64,000 nucleotides of DNA from CAVPUA01 sp963828015 (GTDB lineage: Bacteria; Actinomycetota; Actinomycetes; Mycobacteriales; Jatrophihabitantaceae), in assembly GCA_963828015.1 (NCBI GenBank), contig CAWHCD010000006.1:248001-312000 (forward strand). Direction: 5' to 3'. Both the position numbers and the translations under genes were made by a program. This document shows, piece after piece, positions 26,493 to 33,847 of the stretch (the first letter of the stretch is position 1; every line of letters begins with the position of its first letter). The notes under the pieces were generated by a model that was not told where the DNA came from, searched no databases, and was given only the letters and a program-made list of their open reading frames with translations.

Positions 26493-26659
26493 GTCTGCTC
26501 CTCACTGGTGGCGGTAGTGCGTCCGGTACTTCCGCGGTACTTCAAGTCGAAGATCCGCAGGCAGCTCTCGCACCGCCATTGGCCGTGCGATTCACCGTCG
26601 GGGCGCAGCGTCTCCTCCCCGCAGTACGGGCAGTAGAACGGTGCGGCGCGCTCACTCAT
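26489..26659 (-). CDS. 56-aa zinc-ribbon protein between sulfite reductase and cysH
   Basis: The ATG at 26659 opens a 56-codon frame: MSERAAPFYCPYCGEETLRP at the start, then WRCESCLRIFDLKYRG. Two CxxC pairs (C10/C13 and C30/C33) give a single zinc ribbon; the tail TATSEEQT runs into the cysH start (GTGA overlap). It lies 15 nt downstream of the sir stop, so the three genes are coupled. A small ORF stands at the same place in Streptomyces sulfate clusters (SCO6101 region, from memory). Function unknown; a redox or metal-handling partner of CysH or sulfite reductase is conceivable. Confidence 0.8.
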   Translation of the reverse strand: MSERAAPFYCPYCGEETLRPDGESHGQWRCESCLRIFDLKYRGSTGRTTATSEEQT

Positions 26660-26674
26660 TCCCAGGGGCCGGTC

Positions 26675-28321
26675 TCAGAGCAGCCAGGACTCTTCGGCGC
26701 GGACGACATACGCCCCGAAGGGCTCCTGCTCGCTGCGCCGTTCGAGGTAGCCGCGCAGCACCCGCTCGGCGTAGTCGCTGGCTTCGTCCGCGGTCACCTT
26801 CAGGCCCCGGAACTTGCGCCCGAACGCGGCCTCTGTGCCCAGCTGCCCACCCAGATGGACCTGGAAGGCCTCCACGTCCGCGCCGTGCTCGTCGCGGGTC
26901 ACGATGCCCTTGAAACCGATGTCCGCTACCTGGAACCGGGCGCAGGAGTTCGGGCAGCCGTTGACGTTGATGGTGAGCGGGGTGTCGAAGTCGGGGAGTC
27001 GCTTCTCGAGATCGGTCCGGATCGACTCGGCCCGGGCCTTGGTCTCGACGATCGCCAGTTTGCAGAACTCGATGCCCGTGCAGGCGATCGTGCCGCGGTG
27101 GAAGGCCGACGGCCGGACCGAGAAGTGCAGGCGCTCCATCTCCTCGACCACCCGCTCGACCTGCTGCTCCGGGACCCCGAGCACGACCACACCCTGCTGG
27201 GCGGTCAACGCGACGCCGGGGCTGCCGGCCGATTCGGCCAGGGTGGCCAGCGCGGCCAGGTCGGTGCCGGAGGTACGACCGGATCGAGTGGTCGCGCCGA
27301 GGCTGAATGTGCCGTCCAGCTGCGGCGCAACGCCGACGTGGTCGCGATGGGCCGGCGTGACGACCTCGACCGTGCAGTCGGGCAGCGTCCGGTGCAGGTA
27401 TTCATCCTGCAAGACCTGGCGAAACTTCTCCGCGCCCCAGTCCGAGACGAGGAACTTCAGCCGCGCGTGGTTGCGCGAACGCCGGTAGCCGTAGTCGCGG
27501 AAGATCGAGATCACGCCGGCCCAGACGTCGGGAACCTCGTCTGGGGTGACGAAGATGCCCAGCCGTTGGCCGAACATGGGGTTGGTCGACAGGCCGCCGC
27601 CGACCCACACGTCGAATCCGGGCTGGCCGTCGGGGCCGGGCACGCCGACGAAGGCGACGTCGTTGATCTCGTGGTTGGTGCAGCTGCGGGAGCAGCCCGA
27701 GATCGAGGTCTTGAACTTGCGGGGCAGGTTCGAGAACGCCGGGTCGCCCAGGTACTGCTCCACGGTCGCCCGCAGCGCCGGGCCGGCGTCGAGCACGGAG
27801 TCGCTGCTGAGCCCCTCGACCGGGCAGCCCAACATCACGCGCGGGGTGTCACCGCACGCCTCGGTGGTCGAGAGCCCGACGGCCTCGAGCTTGGCCCAGA
27901 TCGTCGGGACGTCTTCGACCCGGATCCAGTGCAACTGCACGTTCTGGCGATCGGTGATGTCGGCCGTATCGCGGCCGTATGTGCTGGAGATCTCAGCGAC
28001 CACGCGCAGCTGCTCGATGGACAGCGCGCCGCCGTCGATCCGGATCCGCAGCATGAAGTACTCGTCCTCGAGCTCTTCGGGTTCCAGGACGCCGGTGCGT
28101 CCGCCGGCGATGCCGGGGCGACGCTGGGTGTAGAGGCCGTGCCAGCGGAACCGGCCCCGAAGATCGCTGGGATCGATTCCCGCGAATCCCGTGTACTGGT
28201 AGATATCGATGATCCGCTGGCGCACCAAGAGGCCGTCGTTATCGCGTTTGCTGCGTTCGTTGGGGTTGAGCGGCTCGCGGTAACCGAGCGCCCACTGCCC
28301 CTGACCCTTGCGCGCGGGCAT
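26675..28321 (-). CDS. sir: Ferredoxin-dependent sulfite (nitrite-type) reductase, siroheme/4Fe-4S
   Basis: The protein has 548 aa and carries out six-electron reduction of sulfite to sulfide. Cluster/siroheme cysteines occur in ACTGIEFCKLA (C-x5-C) and NGCPNSCARFQ (C-x3-C). It has two ferredoxin-like and two siroheme half-domains (DRQNVQLHWIR, SGCSRSCTNHEINDV). Y64 (HGLYTQRR) and C156 (TTEACGDTP) are 92 residues apart, the same as the Tyr69-Cys161 crosslink of mycobacterial NirA. The ATG at 28321 has GGAAGGA just upstream; the longer ORF is rejected. Grouping with cysH favours sulfite over nitrite. Confidence 0.93.
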   Translation of the reverse strand: MPARKGQGQWALGYREPLNPNERSKRDNDGLLVRQRIIDIYQYTGFAGIDPSDLRGRFRWHGLYTQRRPGIAGGRTGVLEPEELEDEYFMLRIRIDGGALSIEQLRVVAEISSTYGRDTADITDRQNVQLHWIRVEDVPTIWAKLEAVGLSTTEACGDTPRVMLGCPVEGLSSDSVLDAGPALRATVEQYLGDPAFSNLPRKFKTSISGCSRSCTNHEINDVAFVGVPGPDGQPGFDVWVGGGLSTNPMFGQRLGIFVTPDEVPDVWAGVISIFRDYGYRRSRNHARLKFLVSDWGAEKFRQVLQDEYLHRTLPDCTVEVVTPAHRDHVGVAPQLDGTFSLGATTRSGRTSGTDLAALATLAESAGSPGVALTAQQGVVVLGVPEQQVERVVEEMERLHFSVRPSAFHRGTIACTGIEFCKLAIVETKARAESIRTDLEKRLPDFDTPLTINVNGCPNSCARFQVADIGFKGIVTRDEHGADVEAFQVHLGGQLGTEAAFGRKFRGLKVTADEASDYAERVLRGYLERRSEQEPFGAYVVRAEESWLL

Positions 28322-28462
28322 GTCAGGTCCTTCCGGTGGTGACGTCAGATCGACGTGGTCAGCGCGTTCAGGGTGCCACACCGCCACCGCGACCGCGCTA
28401 TTCCTATCGCGGTTCCGATCACAGCGGGCGACGGCCCTGTTTTTCTGTGCAATCATGGGGGG

Positions 28463-28540
28463 GTGTTCGCCGTTGTCCTTGTCGCGCGTCTGCATGTCGA
28501 CCTGCAGCGCGTGGTAAGCGCGGCTTGTCGAATGGCCTGA
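28463..28540 (+). CDS. Sulfur-regulon leader peptide (25 aa)
   Basis: GTG opens a 25-codon frame ending RLHVDLQRVVSAACRMA. The R-x-HVDLxRV-SA-C pattern is that of the small leader peptides found upstream of actinobacterial cysteine, sulfate and sulfonate genes, where ribosome progress over the Cys codon is thought to report cysteine supply. AATCAT lies exactly 6 nt before the GTG, so it may be leaderless. It ends 59 nt before cysC. Confidence 0.8.
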   Translation: MFAVVLVARLHVDLQRVVSAACRMA

Positions 28541-28563
28541 CTTACTCAGCCAATCGACGCCGT

Positions 28564-28578
28564 TCGAGCCTTGCTCGA
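28564..28578 (+). promoter_or_regulatory. Hairpin between leader peptide and cysC
   Basis: TCGAGC and GCTCGA form a perfect 6-bp stem with a 3-nt loop, 24 nt after the leader stop and before the AAGGA ribosome site of cysC. It could take part in attenuation; no T-run is present, so control would be of translation or Rho-dependent. Confidence 0.4.
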
Positions 28579-28599
28579 GCCTGAACACCAAGGATTCCA

Positions 28600-29175
28600 A
28601 TGCCCCGCGAGGCTACCGCCGAGCATCACCGCGTAGGTGCGACTGCCACCGGTACTCCGGGTGCGACCTTGTGGTTCACCGGGCTGCCCAGCGCCGGCAA
28701 GACCACGATCGCGAACGCACTGGCCGACCGGCTGGCGCCGCGACCGGTCGAGATCCTCGACGGCGATGCCGTGCGGCCGGTCCTCTCGCCCGAGCTCGGC
28801 TACACGCGGGCCGACCGGGACGCCAACGTGGCGCGCATTGGCTGGGTCGCCCACCTGCTGGCCCGTAACGGCGTGCTGGTGCTGGCCTCGGTCGTCTCCC
28901 CGTTCGCCGCGGCCCGAGACGGCGTACGGGCCCTACATACCGAAGTCCCGTTTCTCGAGATCCACGTCGCCACCGCGGTGGAAACCTGCGCCGAGCGCGA
29001 CGTCAAGGGTCTCTATGCCCGCCAGCGCGACGGCGGACTGAGCGGACTGACCGGCATCGACGGCGAGTACGAGGCGCCGTCATCCCCTGAACTGCGCATC
29101 GACACGGCCGGCCGTTCGGTCGAGGACGTCGTCGATGAACTGATCGCCCTACTCCGACAGGAGAACCTGCTGTGA
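28600..29175 (+). CDS. cysC: Adenylyl-sulfate (APS) kinase
   Basis: The protein has 191 aa and phosphorylates APS to PAPS. P-loop GLPSAGKTT, DGDAVRPVLSPELGYTRADRDANVARI, and EIHVATAVETCAERDVKGLYARQRDG are family motifs. It is stand-alone, not fused to CysN. AAGGA precedes the ATG; the stop overlaps the cysD GTG. Because CysH here looks APS-specific, the PAPS made may serve sulfation rather than assimilation. Confidence 0.94.
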   Translation: MPREATAEHHRVGATATGTPGATLWFTGLPSAGKTTIANALADRLAPRPVEILDGDAVRPVLSPELGYTRADRDANVARIGWVAHLLARNGVLVLASVVSPFAAARDGVRALHTEVPFLEIHVATAVETCAERDVKGLYARQRDGGLSGLTGIDGEYEAPSSPELRIDTAGRSVEDVVDELIALLRQENLL

Positions 29176-30113
29176 CTGCGACTGTGTCCCGGACTGATGG
29201 GGAGACCCTCAATATGCATCTGGAACGTTCGTGGCTGACCGACCTCGAAGACGAGTCGATCCACATCATCCGGGAGGTGGCCGGCCAGTTCGAGCGTCCG
29301 GTCATCCTGTTCTCCGGTGGCAAGGACTCGATCGTCATGCTGCATCTGGCCGCGAAGGCCTTCTGGCCCGGGCGCGTGCCGTTCGCGGTCATGCACGTCG
29401 ACACCGGCCACAACTTCCCGGAGGTCATCGAGTACCGCGACCGCCACCTGGACGCCCTGGGGATCAAGCTCACGGTCGCCAGCGTCCAGGACTCGATCGA
29501 CGCCGGCCGCGTGCACGAAACCCCTGGCCAATCGCGCAACCCGCTGCAGACCGTCACCCTGCTCGACGGCATCACGTCGGGCAAGTTCGACGCGGTGCTC
29601 GGCGGCGCGCGCCGCGATGAGGAGAAGGCGCGGGCCAAGGAGCGCATCTTCAGCGTGCGCGACGACTTCGGTCAGTGGGACCCTCGCAATCAGCGTCCGG
29701 AGCTGTGGGACCTGTACAACGGCAAGCACCGGCCCGGTGAGCACGTGCGGGTCTTCCCCATCTCGAACTGGACCGAGCTCGACATCTGGGCCTACATCGA
29801 GCGCGAGGGCATCGACCTGCCGAGCATCTACTACGCCCACGAGCGTGAGGTGTTCCAGCGCGACGGCATGCTGATGTCGGTCACCCAGTGGACTCCGCCC
29901 CGCGAGGGAGAGTCGGTGCAGACGCAGGTCGTGCGCTACCGGACGGTGGGCGACACCACCTGCACGGGCGCGGTGCTGTCCAGCGCGACCGACGCCCGGG
30001 CGGTCTTCGCCGAAGTCGCGGCAGCGACCGTCTCAGAGCGCGGTGCCTCGCGGGCCGACGACCGGGCCAGTGAGGCCGCGATGGAAGACCGCAAGCGGCA
30101 GGGGTACTTCTAA
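29172..30113 (+). CDS. cysD: Sulfate adenylyltransferase subunit 2
   Basis: The protein has 313 aa and is the catalytic ATP-sulfurylase subunit making APS. It has the PP-loop SGGKDSIVMLHLA, HVDTGHNFPEVIEYRD, GGARRDEEKARAKERIFS and WTELDIWAYIERE. The C-terminal RKRQGYF is typical. GTG start within the cysC stop. Confidence 0.95.
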   Translation: MTATVSRTDGETLNMHLERSWLTDLEDESIHIIREVAGQFERPVILFSGGKDSIVMLHLAAKAFWPGRVPFAVMHVDTGHNFPEVIEYRDRHLDALGIKLTVASVQDSIDAGRVHETPGQSRNPLQTVTLLDGITSGKFDAVLGGARRDEEKARAKERIFSVRDDFGQWDPRNQRPELWDLYNGKHRPGEHVRVFPISNWTELDIWAYIEREGIDLPSIYYAHEREVFQRDGMLMSVTQWTPPREGESVQTQVVRYRTVGDTTCTGAVLSSATDARAVFAEVAAATVSERGASRADDRASEAAMEDRKRQGYF

Positions 30114-30145
30114 GCACATGCGCCTTAGCGAAATGTGGTCCCGTC

Positions 30146-31402
30146 ATGCCCGGTGAACTTCTGCGGGTCGTCACTGCCGGTTCGGTCGACGACGGCAAGT
30201 CGACCCTGGTCGGACGCCTGTTGCACGACGCCAAGGCGGTCCTGACCGACCAGCTCTCGGCCGTCGAGGCGGCCAGTGAGCGCCGCGGCTACGAGGGCGC
30301 GGACCTGGCGCTGCTCGTCGACGGCCTGCGCGCCGAGCGGGAGCAGGGCATCACCATCGACGTCGCCTACCGCTACTTCGCCACCGGCAAGCGGACCTTC
30401 ATCCTGGCCGACACCCCTGGCCACGTGCAGTACACCCGCAACACCGTGACCGGTGCCTCCACCGCTGACGTTGCGGTGATCCTTGTCGACGCGCGGTCGG
30501 GAGTGGTCGAGCAGACCAAGCGGCACGCGGCCGTCGCGACCCTGTTGCGGGTCAAGCACGTGGTGCTCGCGGTGAACAAGATGGATCTGGTCGACTACGC
30601 CGAGGACGTCTTCGACGCGATCGTCACCGCCTTCGCCGCCGCGGCCCAGAGCCTCAAGCTCGATACCTTCACGCCGATCCCGGTGGCCGCTCTGGTCGGC
30701 GACAACGTTGTCGAGCGCTCGGAGCACATGTCCTGGTACACCGGGCCGTCGTTGCTGGAGTACCTGGAAGAGGTCCAGCCGGGAATCGAGGCCGACGTCC
30801 CGGCTCGGCTGCCGGTGCAGATGGTGGTGCGACCGCGCACGGCCGAACACCCCGACTATCGCGGCTACGCCGGCCGGGTCGAGGCCGGGCAGCTGCGGGT
30901 CGGCGACGCGGTACTCGCGCTGCCGTCCGGACGCCGCACGACCGTGATCGGCATCGACACCGCCGACCGATCGCTGCCGGTGGCCGAGGCCGGCCGATCG
31001 GTGGTTGTGCGACTGGCCGATGAGATCGACATCGCGCGCGGCGACATGATCGCCGTCGATGCCGAGCCGCGCCCGCACGTGGTCAGCCGCTTCGCCGCCA
31101 CCCTGTGCTGGCTCTCCGACCGCCCGCTGCGTCCGGGTGACCGCTTCGCCCTCAAGCACACCACGCGCGAGGTTCGTGCGGTCGTCGACGATGTGCACAG
31201 CCGTCTGGACGTCGCCACGGTCACCAGCAACCGGGCGGCCGAGCTCGAGCTCAACGACATCGGCACCGTCTACCTGCGCACGGCCGACCCGGTCATCATC
31301 GACGCCTACGCGGTGAACCGCTCGACCGGCGCTTTTCTGCTCGTCGACGAGAACTCCGGTGCGACGATGGCGGCTGGAATGGTCTCGGCCGTTCAGCCGT
31401 GA
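30146..31402 (+). CDS. cysN: Sulfate adenylyltransferase subunit 1 (GTPase)
   Basis: The protein has 418 aa and is the EF-Tu-like GTPase that powers CysD. G1 GSVDDGKSTLVGR, G3 DTPGHVQYTRN, G4 NKMDLVDY, then two beta-barrel domains. It ends without the CysC domain seen in mycobacterial CysNC. It lies 32 nt after cysD. Confidence 0.95.
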   Translation: MPGELLRVVTAGSVDDGKSTLVGRLLHDAKAVLTDQLSAVEAASERRGYEGADLALLVDGLRAEREQGITIDVAYRYFATGKRTFILADTPGHVQYTRNTVTGASTADVAVILVDARSGVVEQTKRHAAVATLLRVKHVVLAVNKMDLVDYAEDVFDAIVTAFAAAAQSLKLDTFTPIPVAALVGDNVVERSEHMSWYTGPSLLEYLEEVQPGIEADVPARLPVQMVVRPRTAEHPDYRGYAGRVEAGQLRVGDAVLALPSGRRTTVIGIDTADRSLPVAEAGRSVVVRLADEIDIARGDMIAVDAEPRPHVVSRFAATLCWLSDRPLRPGDRFALKHTTREVRAVVDDVHSRLDVATVTSNRAAELELNDIGTVYLRTADPVIIDAYAVNRSTGAFLLVDENSGATMAAGMVSAVQP

Positions 31403-31423
31403 TCCAGCTGCCTGTGCCCCTGC

Positions 31424-31429
31424 GAGAAT
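31424..31429 (+). promoter_or_regulatory. Candidate -10 element GAGAAT for cysG
   Basis: GAGAAT is followed by exactly 6 nt and the GTG at 31436, so cysG may have its own leaderless promoter in addition to operon transcription. Confidence 0.4.
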
Positions 31430-31435
31430 GCTGAC

Positions 31436-32635
31436 GTGACCGGGCTGCCGCTGCTGCTGGACGTCGCCGGGCGACGGGTCCTCGTTGTCGGCGGTGGCCG
31501 GGTGGCCACTGGACGGGTCCGTACCCTGCTCGCGGCCGGGGCCGACGTCGTGGTCGTGGCCAACCAGGTCGGGCGCGAGCTGGCCGAACTGCCGGTGCGG
31601 CTCATCGAGCGCGACTTCCTCGAGGACGATGTCGGGGGCGTTTGGCTGGTCTTCGCCTGCACCGACGACCAGGCGGTGAACGCCGCTGTGGCCAGTGCCG
31701 CGCACGCTCGCGGCACCTTCTGTGTGCGCGCCGATTCGGCGCCGGGCGGGAGCGCGCGGATGTCGGCGACGCTGACCCGCGATGACTTGACCGTCGCGGT
31801 CAATGGCGGTGACGACCCGATGCGGGCGGTGGCCCTGCGCGACGCGATCTCCCTCGCGCTGGACAGCGGATCGTTGCCAACTCGCCGCGTACGCCCCACG
31901 GCGCGTGGATCGGTGGCCCTGGTCGGCGGCGGTCCGGGGGACCCGGAGCTGATCACGGTCCGCGGCCGGCGGTTGGTGGCGGCCGCCGACGTCATCGTGG
32001 TCGACCGGTTGGCACCGCGCGAGCTGTTCGACGAACTGTCCGACGACGTGGAGATCATCGACTGCGGTAAGGCGCCCCACCGGCAGAACCTGACGCAGGA
32101 GCAGATCAACAACGTGCTGATCGAACGCGCCCGCGCCGGCAAGCACGTCGTGCGGCTCAAGGGTGGCGATCCGTTCGTGTTCGGCCGCGGGGGCGAGGAG
32201 GTGCAGGCCTGCGTCGCGGCCGGCGTCTCGGTGAGCGTCGTGCCCGGCATCAGTTCGGCCCTCGCGGCGCCCTCGGCGGCCGGCATCCCGTTGACCCATC
32301 GCGGGCTGGCGGCCGACTTCACGGTCGTGTCCGGGCATCTGGACCCGACACGAGCCGGGGGTGACGGGATCGATTGGGCCGCCTTGGCCGCCGGCCCGTC
32401 CACGCTGGTCCTGCTCATGGCGATGGAACGCCTGGACAAGATCGCCGTGGAGTTGATCAATCACGGTCGTTCGGCGCAGACGCCGGCCGCGGCCGTGCAC
32501 CGGGCCACGCTGAGCGGGCAGCAGGTCGTGCGGGCGCCGCTGCAGGAGCTGGCCGCGGCAGTGGCCCAGGCCGGTCTGGGCGCGCCGTCCGTGGTGATCA
32601 TCGGCGCCGTCGTGGATGCGCTGCCCCAGTTCTGA
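31436..32635 (+). CDS. cysG: Siroheme synthase: precorrin-2 dehydrogenase fused to uroporphyrinogen-III C-methyltransferase
   Basis: The protein has 399 aa and supplies siroheme for the sulfite reductase. N-terminal NAD Rossmann domain (RRVLVVGGGRVATGRVRTLL), then from about residue 155 the SUMT domain: VALVGGGPGDPELITVRG, VDRLAPRELF, RLKGGDPFVFGRGGEE, VVPGISSALAAPSAAGIPLTHRG. It is shorter than the 457-aa E. coli CysG, as is usual in actinobacteria. Confidence 0.93.
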   Translation: MTGLPLLLDVAGRRVLVVGGGRVATGRVRTLLAAGADVVVVANQVGRELAELPVRLIERDFLEDDVGGVWLVFACTDDQAVNAAVASAAHARGTFCVRADSAPGGSARMSATLTRDDLTVAVNGGDDPMRAVALRDAISLALDSGSLPTRRVRPTARGSVALVGGGPGDPELITVRGRRLVAAADVIVVDRLAPRELFDELSDDVEIIDCGKAPHRQNLTQEQINNVLIERARAGKHVVRLKGGDPFVFGRGGEEVQACVAAGVSVSVVPGISSALAAPSAAGIPLTHRGLAADFTVVSGHLDPTRAGGDGIDWAALAAGPSTLVLLMAMERLDKIAVELINHGRSAQTPAAAVHRATLSGQQVVRAPLQELAAAVAQAGLGAPSVVIIGAVVDALPQF

Positions 32636-32655
32636 TTCTTGTCGGTACCTCGCGC

Positions 32656-32661
32656 TATGGT
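32656..32661 (+). promoter_or_regulatory. -10 element TATGGT of the SOS-controlled promoter
   Basis: TATGGT lies 7 nt upstream of the LexA box, which places the predicted start of transcription inside the box. No convincing -35 is seen at standard spacing. Confidence 0.5.
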
Positions 32662-32668
32662 GTAGCCT

Positions 32669-32684
32669 TCGAACAGATGTTCGA
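32669..32684 (+). promoter_or_regulatory. SOS box (LexA operator) upstream of the HEPN-methyltransferase-dinB genes
   Basis: TCGAACAGATGTTCGA is a perfect TCGAAC-N4-GTTCGA palindrome, the LexA site known from mycobacteria and other actinobacteria. It sits between the -10 and the GAGAGG ribosome site of the HEPN gene, the expected place for repression. LexA binding is inferred from the exact consensus match. Confidence 0.88.
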
Positions 32685-32700
32685 TCGAGAGGTGAAGACC

Positions 32701-33105
32701 ATGACCGTTCCCAGCCCGCCGGCCCGACGTTCGGGCGCCGTGCTGTTCGCCCAGGCTCTGGGTGTGTTGCGTCAAGCGCGCGCGGAGCCCGCCACTGGTG
32801 AGCGTTATCGCCTGGCCCATCTGGCCGCGCTGCGGCTGGCCGCCGCGTTCTTCGCCGAGCGGGCAACGCCCTCGGCCCGACGGGGCCCGGTCAACGCCTG
32901 GGTCCTGCTGGCCGAGGTGGCGCCCGAGCTCGGTGAGTGGGCGGCCTATTTCGCCGGCGGCGCCTCGGCCCGGGCCGCGCTCGAGGCCGGAGCAATCGAG
33001 GTTGTCAGCTCGCGCGACGCCGACGACCTGATCCGGGCCGTCGAGCAGTTCAGCGACATCGTCGCCGAGGCGATCGGCTTGTTGGGCGTCGCCCTGGCCG
33101 GTTGA
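32701..33105 (+). CDS. SAV_6107-family HEPN-domain protein
   Basis: The protein has 134 aa, all-helical, resembling the actinobacterial SAV_6107 HEPN family (RLAHLAALRLAAAFFAER, NAWVLLAEVAPELGEWAAYFAGGA, SRDADDLIRAVEQF). R35-YRLA-H40 is an Rx4H motif, the catalytic signature of HEPN ribonucleases. The ATG at 32701 has GAGAGG 8 nt upstream; an in-frame ATG at 32677 falls within the SOS box and is unlikely. It heads a same-strand set with a methyltransferase and dinB. Function unknown; RNase activity is possible but unproven. Confidence 0.8.
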   Translation: MTVPSPPARRSGAVLFAQALGVLRQARAEPATGERYRLAHLAALRLAAAFFAERATPSARRGPVNAWVLLAEVAPELGEWAAYFAGGASARAALEAGAIEVVSSRDADDLIRAVEQFSDIVAEAIGLLGVALAG

Positions 33106-33129
33106 CCTCTCCTCGTCATACCTGGGGGT

Positions 33130-33135
33130 TATCGT
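33130..33135 (+). promoter_or_regulatory. Candidate -10 element TATCGT for the methyltransferase gene
   Basis: TATCGT is followed by 7 nt and the GTG at 33143. If used, the methyltransferase and dinB would have some LexA-independent expression. Confidence 0.4.
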
Positions 33136-33142
33136 CGCCGGT

Positions 33143-33838
33143 GTGGCAAATCCTGCACCGACCCGGATCGTTGCGGCCCGCCAGCGCGTCGTCTGGCAGC
33201 TGCTACTCGAGGCGCTGGGTCCACCTGCCGGCCGCCACGTGCTCGACTGCGGCGGCGGCAGCGGCAGTCTCGCGGTCCCGCTGGCCGAGTTGGGTGCCCA
33301 CGTGACGGTGGTCGACGTCAGCGCCGATGCCCTGGCCACCCTGGCTCGCCGGTCCGGCGAGGTCGGCGTAGCCGATCGGGTGACGCCGGTCCAGGGCGAC
33401 GTGGAATCCCTGGCCGAACTCGTCGCGCCTGCGTCCTTCGACCTCGTTCTCGCCCACGGAATTCTCGAAGCGCTGGAGTCGCCGAGCCAGGCCCTGGCCG
33501 AGCTGGCCCAGGCGCTGAAGCCCGGCGGCCGGGCCAGCGTGCTGGTCGTCAACCCGGTGGCTTCGGTGCTCTCGCGAGTGCTGGCCGGCGATTTCCCGGC
33601 TGCCCGTGCGCTGCTCACTGCGGCGCCGGGGGAGTCGGTGTGCGAGCGCGTTGAGCAGCTGTGCATGGAGGCCGGCCTCGATGTCGAGCACGTCCACGGC
33701 CTGGGCGTGTTCACCGAGTTCGCCGGCGGCGATGACAGCGACGGCGCCTTGGGAGAACTCGAGGCCCTGGCGGCGGTGCGCTCGCCCTACCGCGATATTG
33801 CCGCCCGCCGCCACGTGCTCGCCCGCCGGCCTGGCTAG
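33143..33838 (+). CDS. Class I SAM-dependent methyltransferase
   Basis: The protein has 231 aa. Motif I VLDCGGGSGSLAVPLAELG, the acidic strand end VTVVDVSADAL, motif II-like DVESLAELV, DLVLAHGILEALE and a KPGGRASVLVVNPV post-motif. It resembles SmtA/CmoA-like enzymes; the substrate is not predictable. It lies 37 nt after the HEPN gene and 9 nt before dinB. Confidence 0.85.
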   Translation: MANPAPTRIVAARQRVVWQLLLEALGPPAGRHVLDCGGGSGSLAVPLAELGAHVTVVDVSADALATLARRSGEVGVADRVTPVQGDVESLAELVAPASFDLVLAHGILEALESPSQALAELAQALKPGGRASVLVVNPVASVLSRVLAGDFPAARALLTAAPGESVCERVEQLCMEAGLDVEHVHGLGVFTEFAGGDDSDGALGELEALAAVRSPYRDIAARRHVLARRPG

Positions 33839-33847
33839 GCACCGAGC

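Larger units (their letters stand above)
28322..28599. promoter_or_regulatory. Divergent control region between sir and cysC operons
   Basis: This 278-bp gap separates the two halves of the sulfate regulon. It holds the leader peptide gene (28463-28540), the hairpin at 28564-28578, a candidate -10 (AATCAT, 28451-28456) for the plus strand, and TAGGAAT on the minus strand near 28400 as a possible -10 for sir. No repressor operator is recognised. Confidence 0.6.

Noticed and set aside
28322..28600. Upstream in-frame extension of sir containing HVDL, like the leader-peptide motif
   Set aside because: There is no stop between it and sir, no Cys codon in the right place, and a good ribosome site directs the ATG at 28321. 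The likeness is probably chance.
32677..32700. ATG at 32677 as start of the HEPN gene
   Set aside because: It lies inside the LexA box and has no ribosome site; GAGAGG fits the ATG at 32701.
30125..32866. 913-codon open frame on the minus strand through cysN and cysG
   Set aside because: It lies antisense to two clearly identified genes and its translation is low-complexity Gly/Arg/Asp/Val, typical of high-GC shadow frames.
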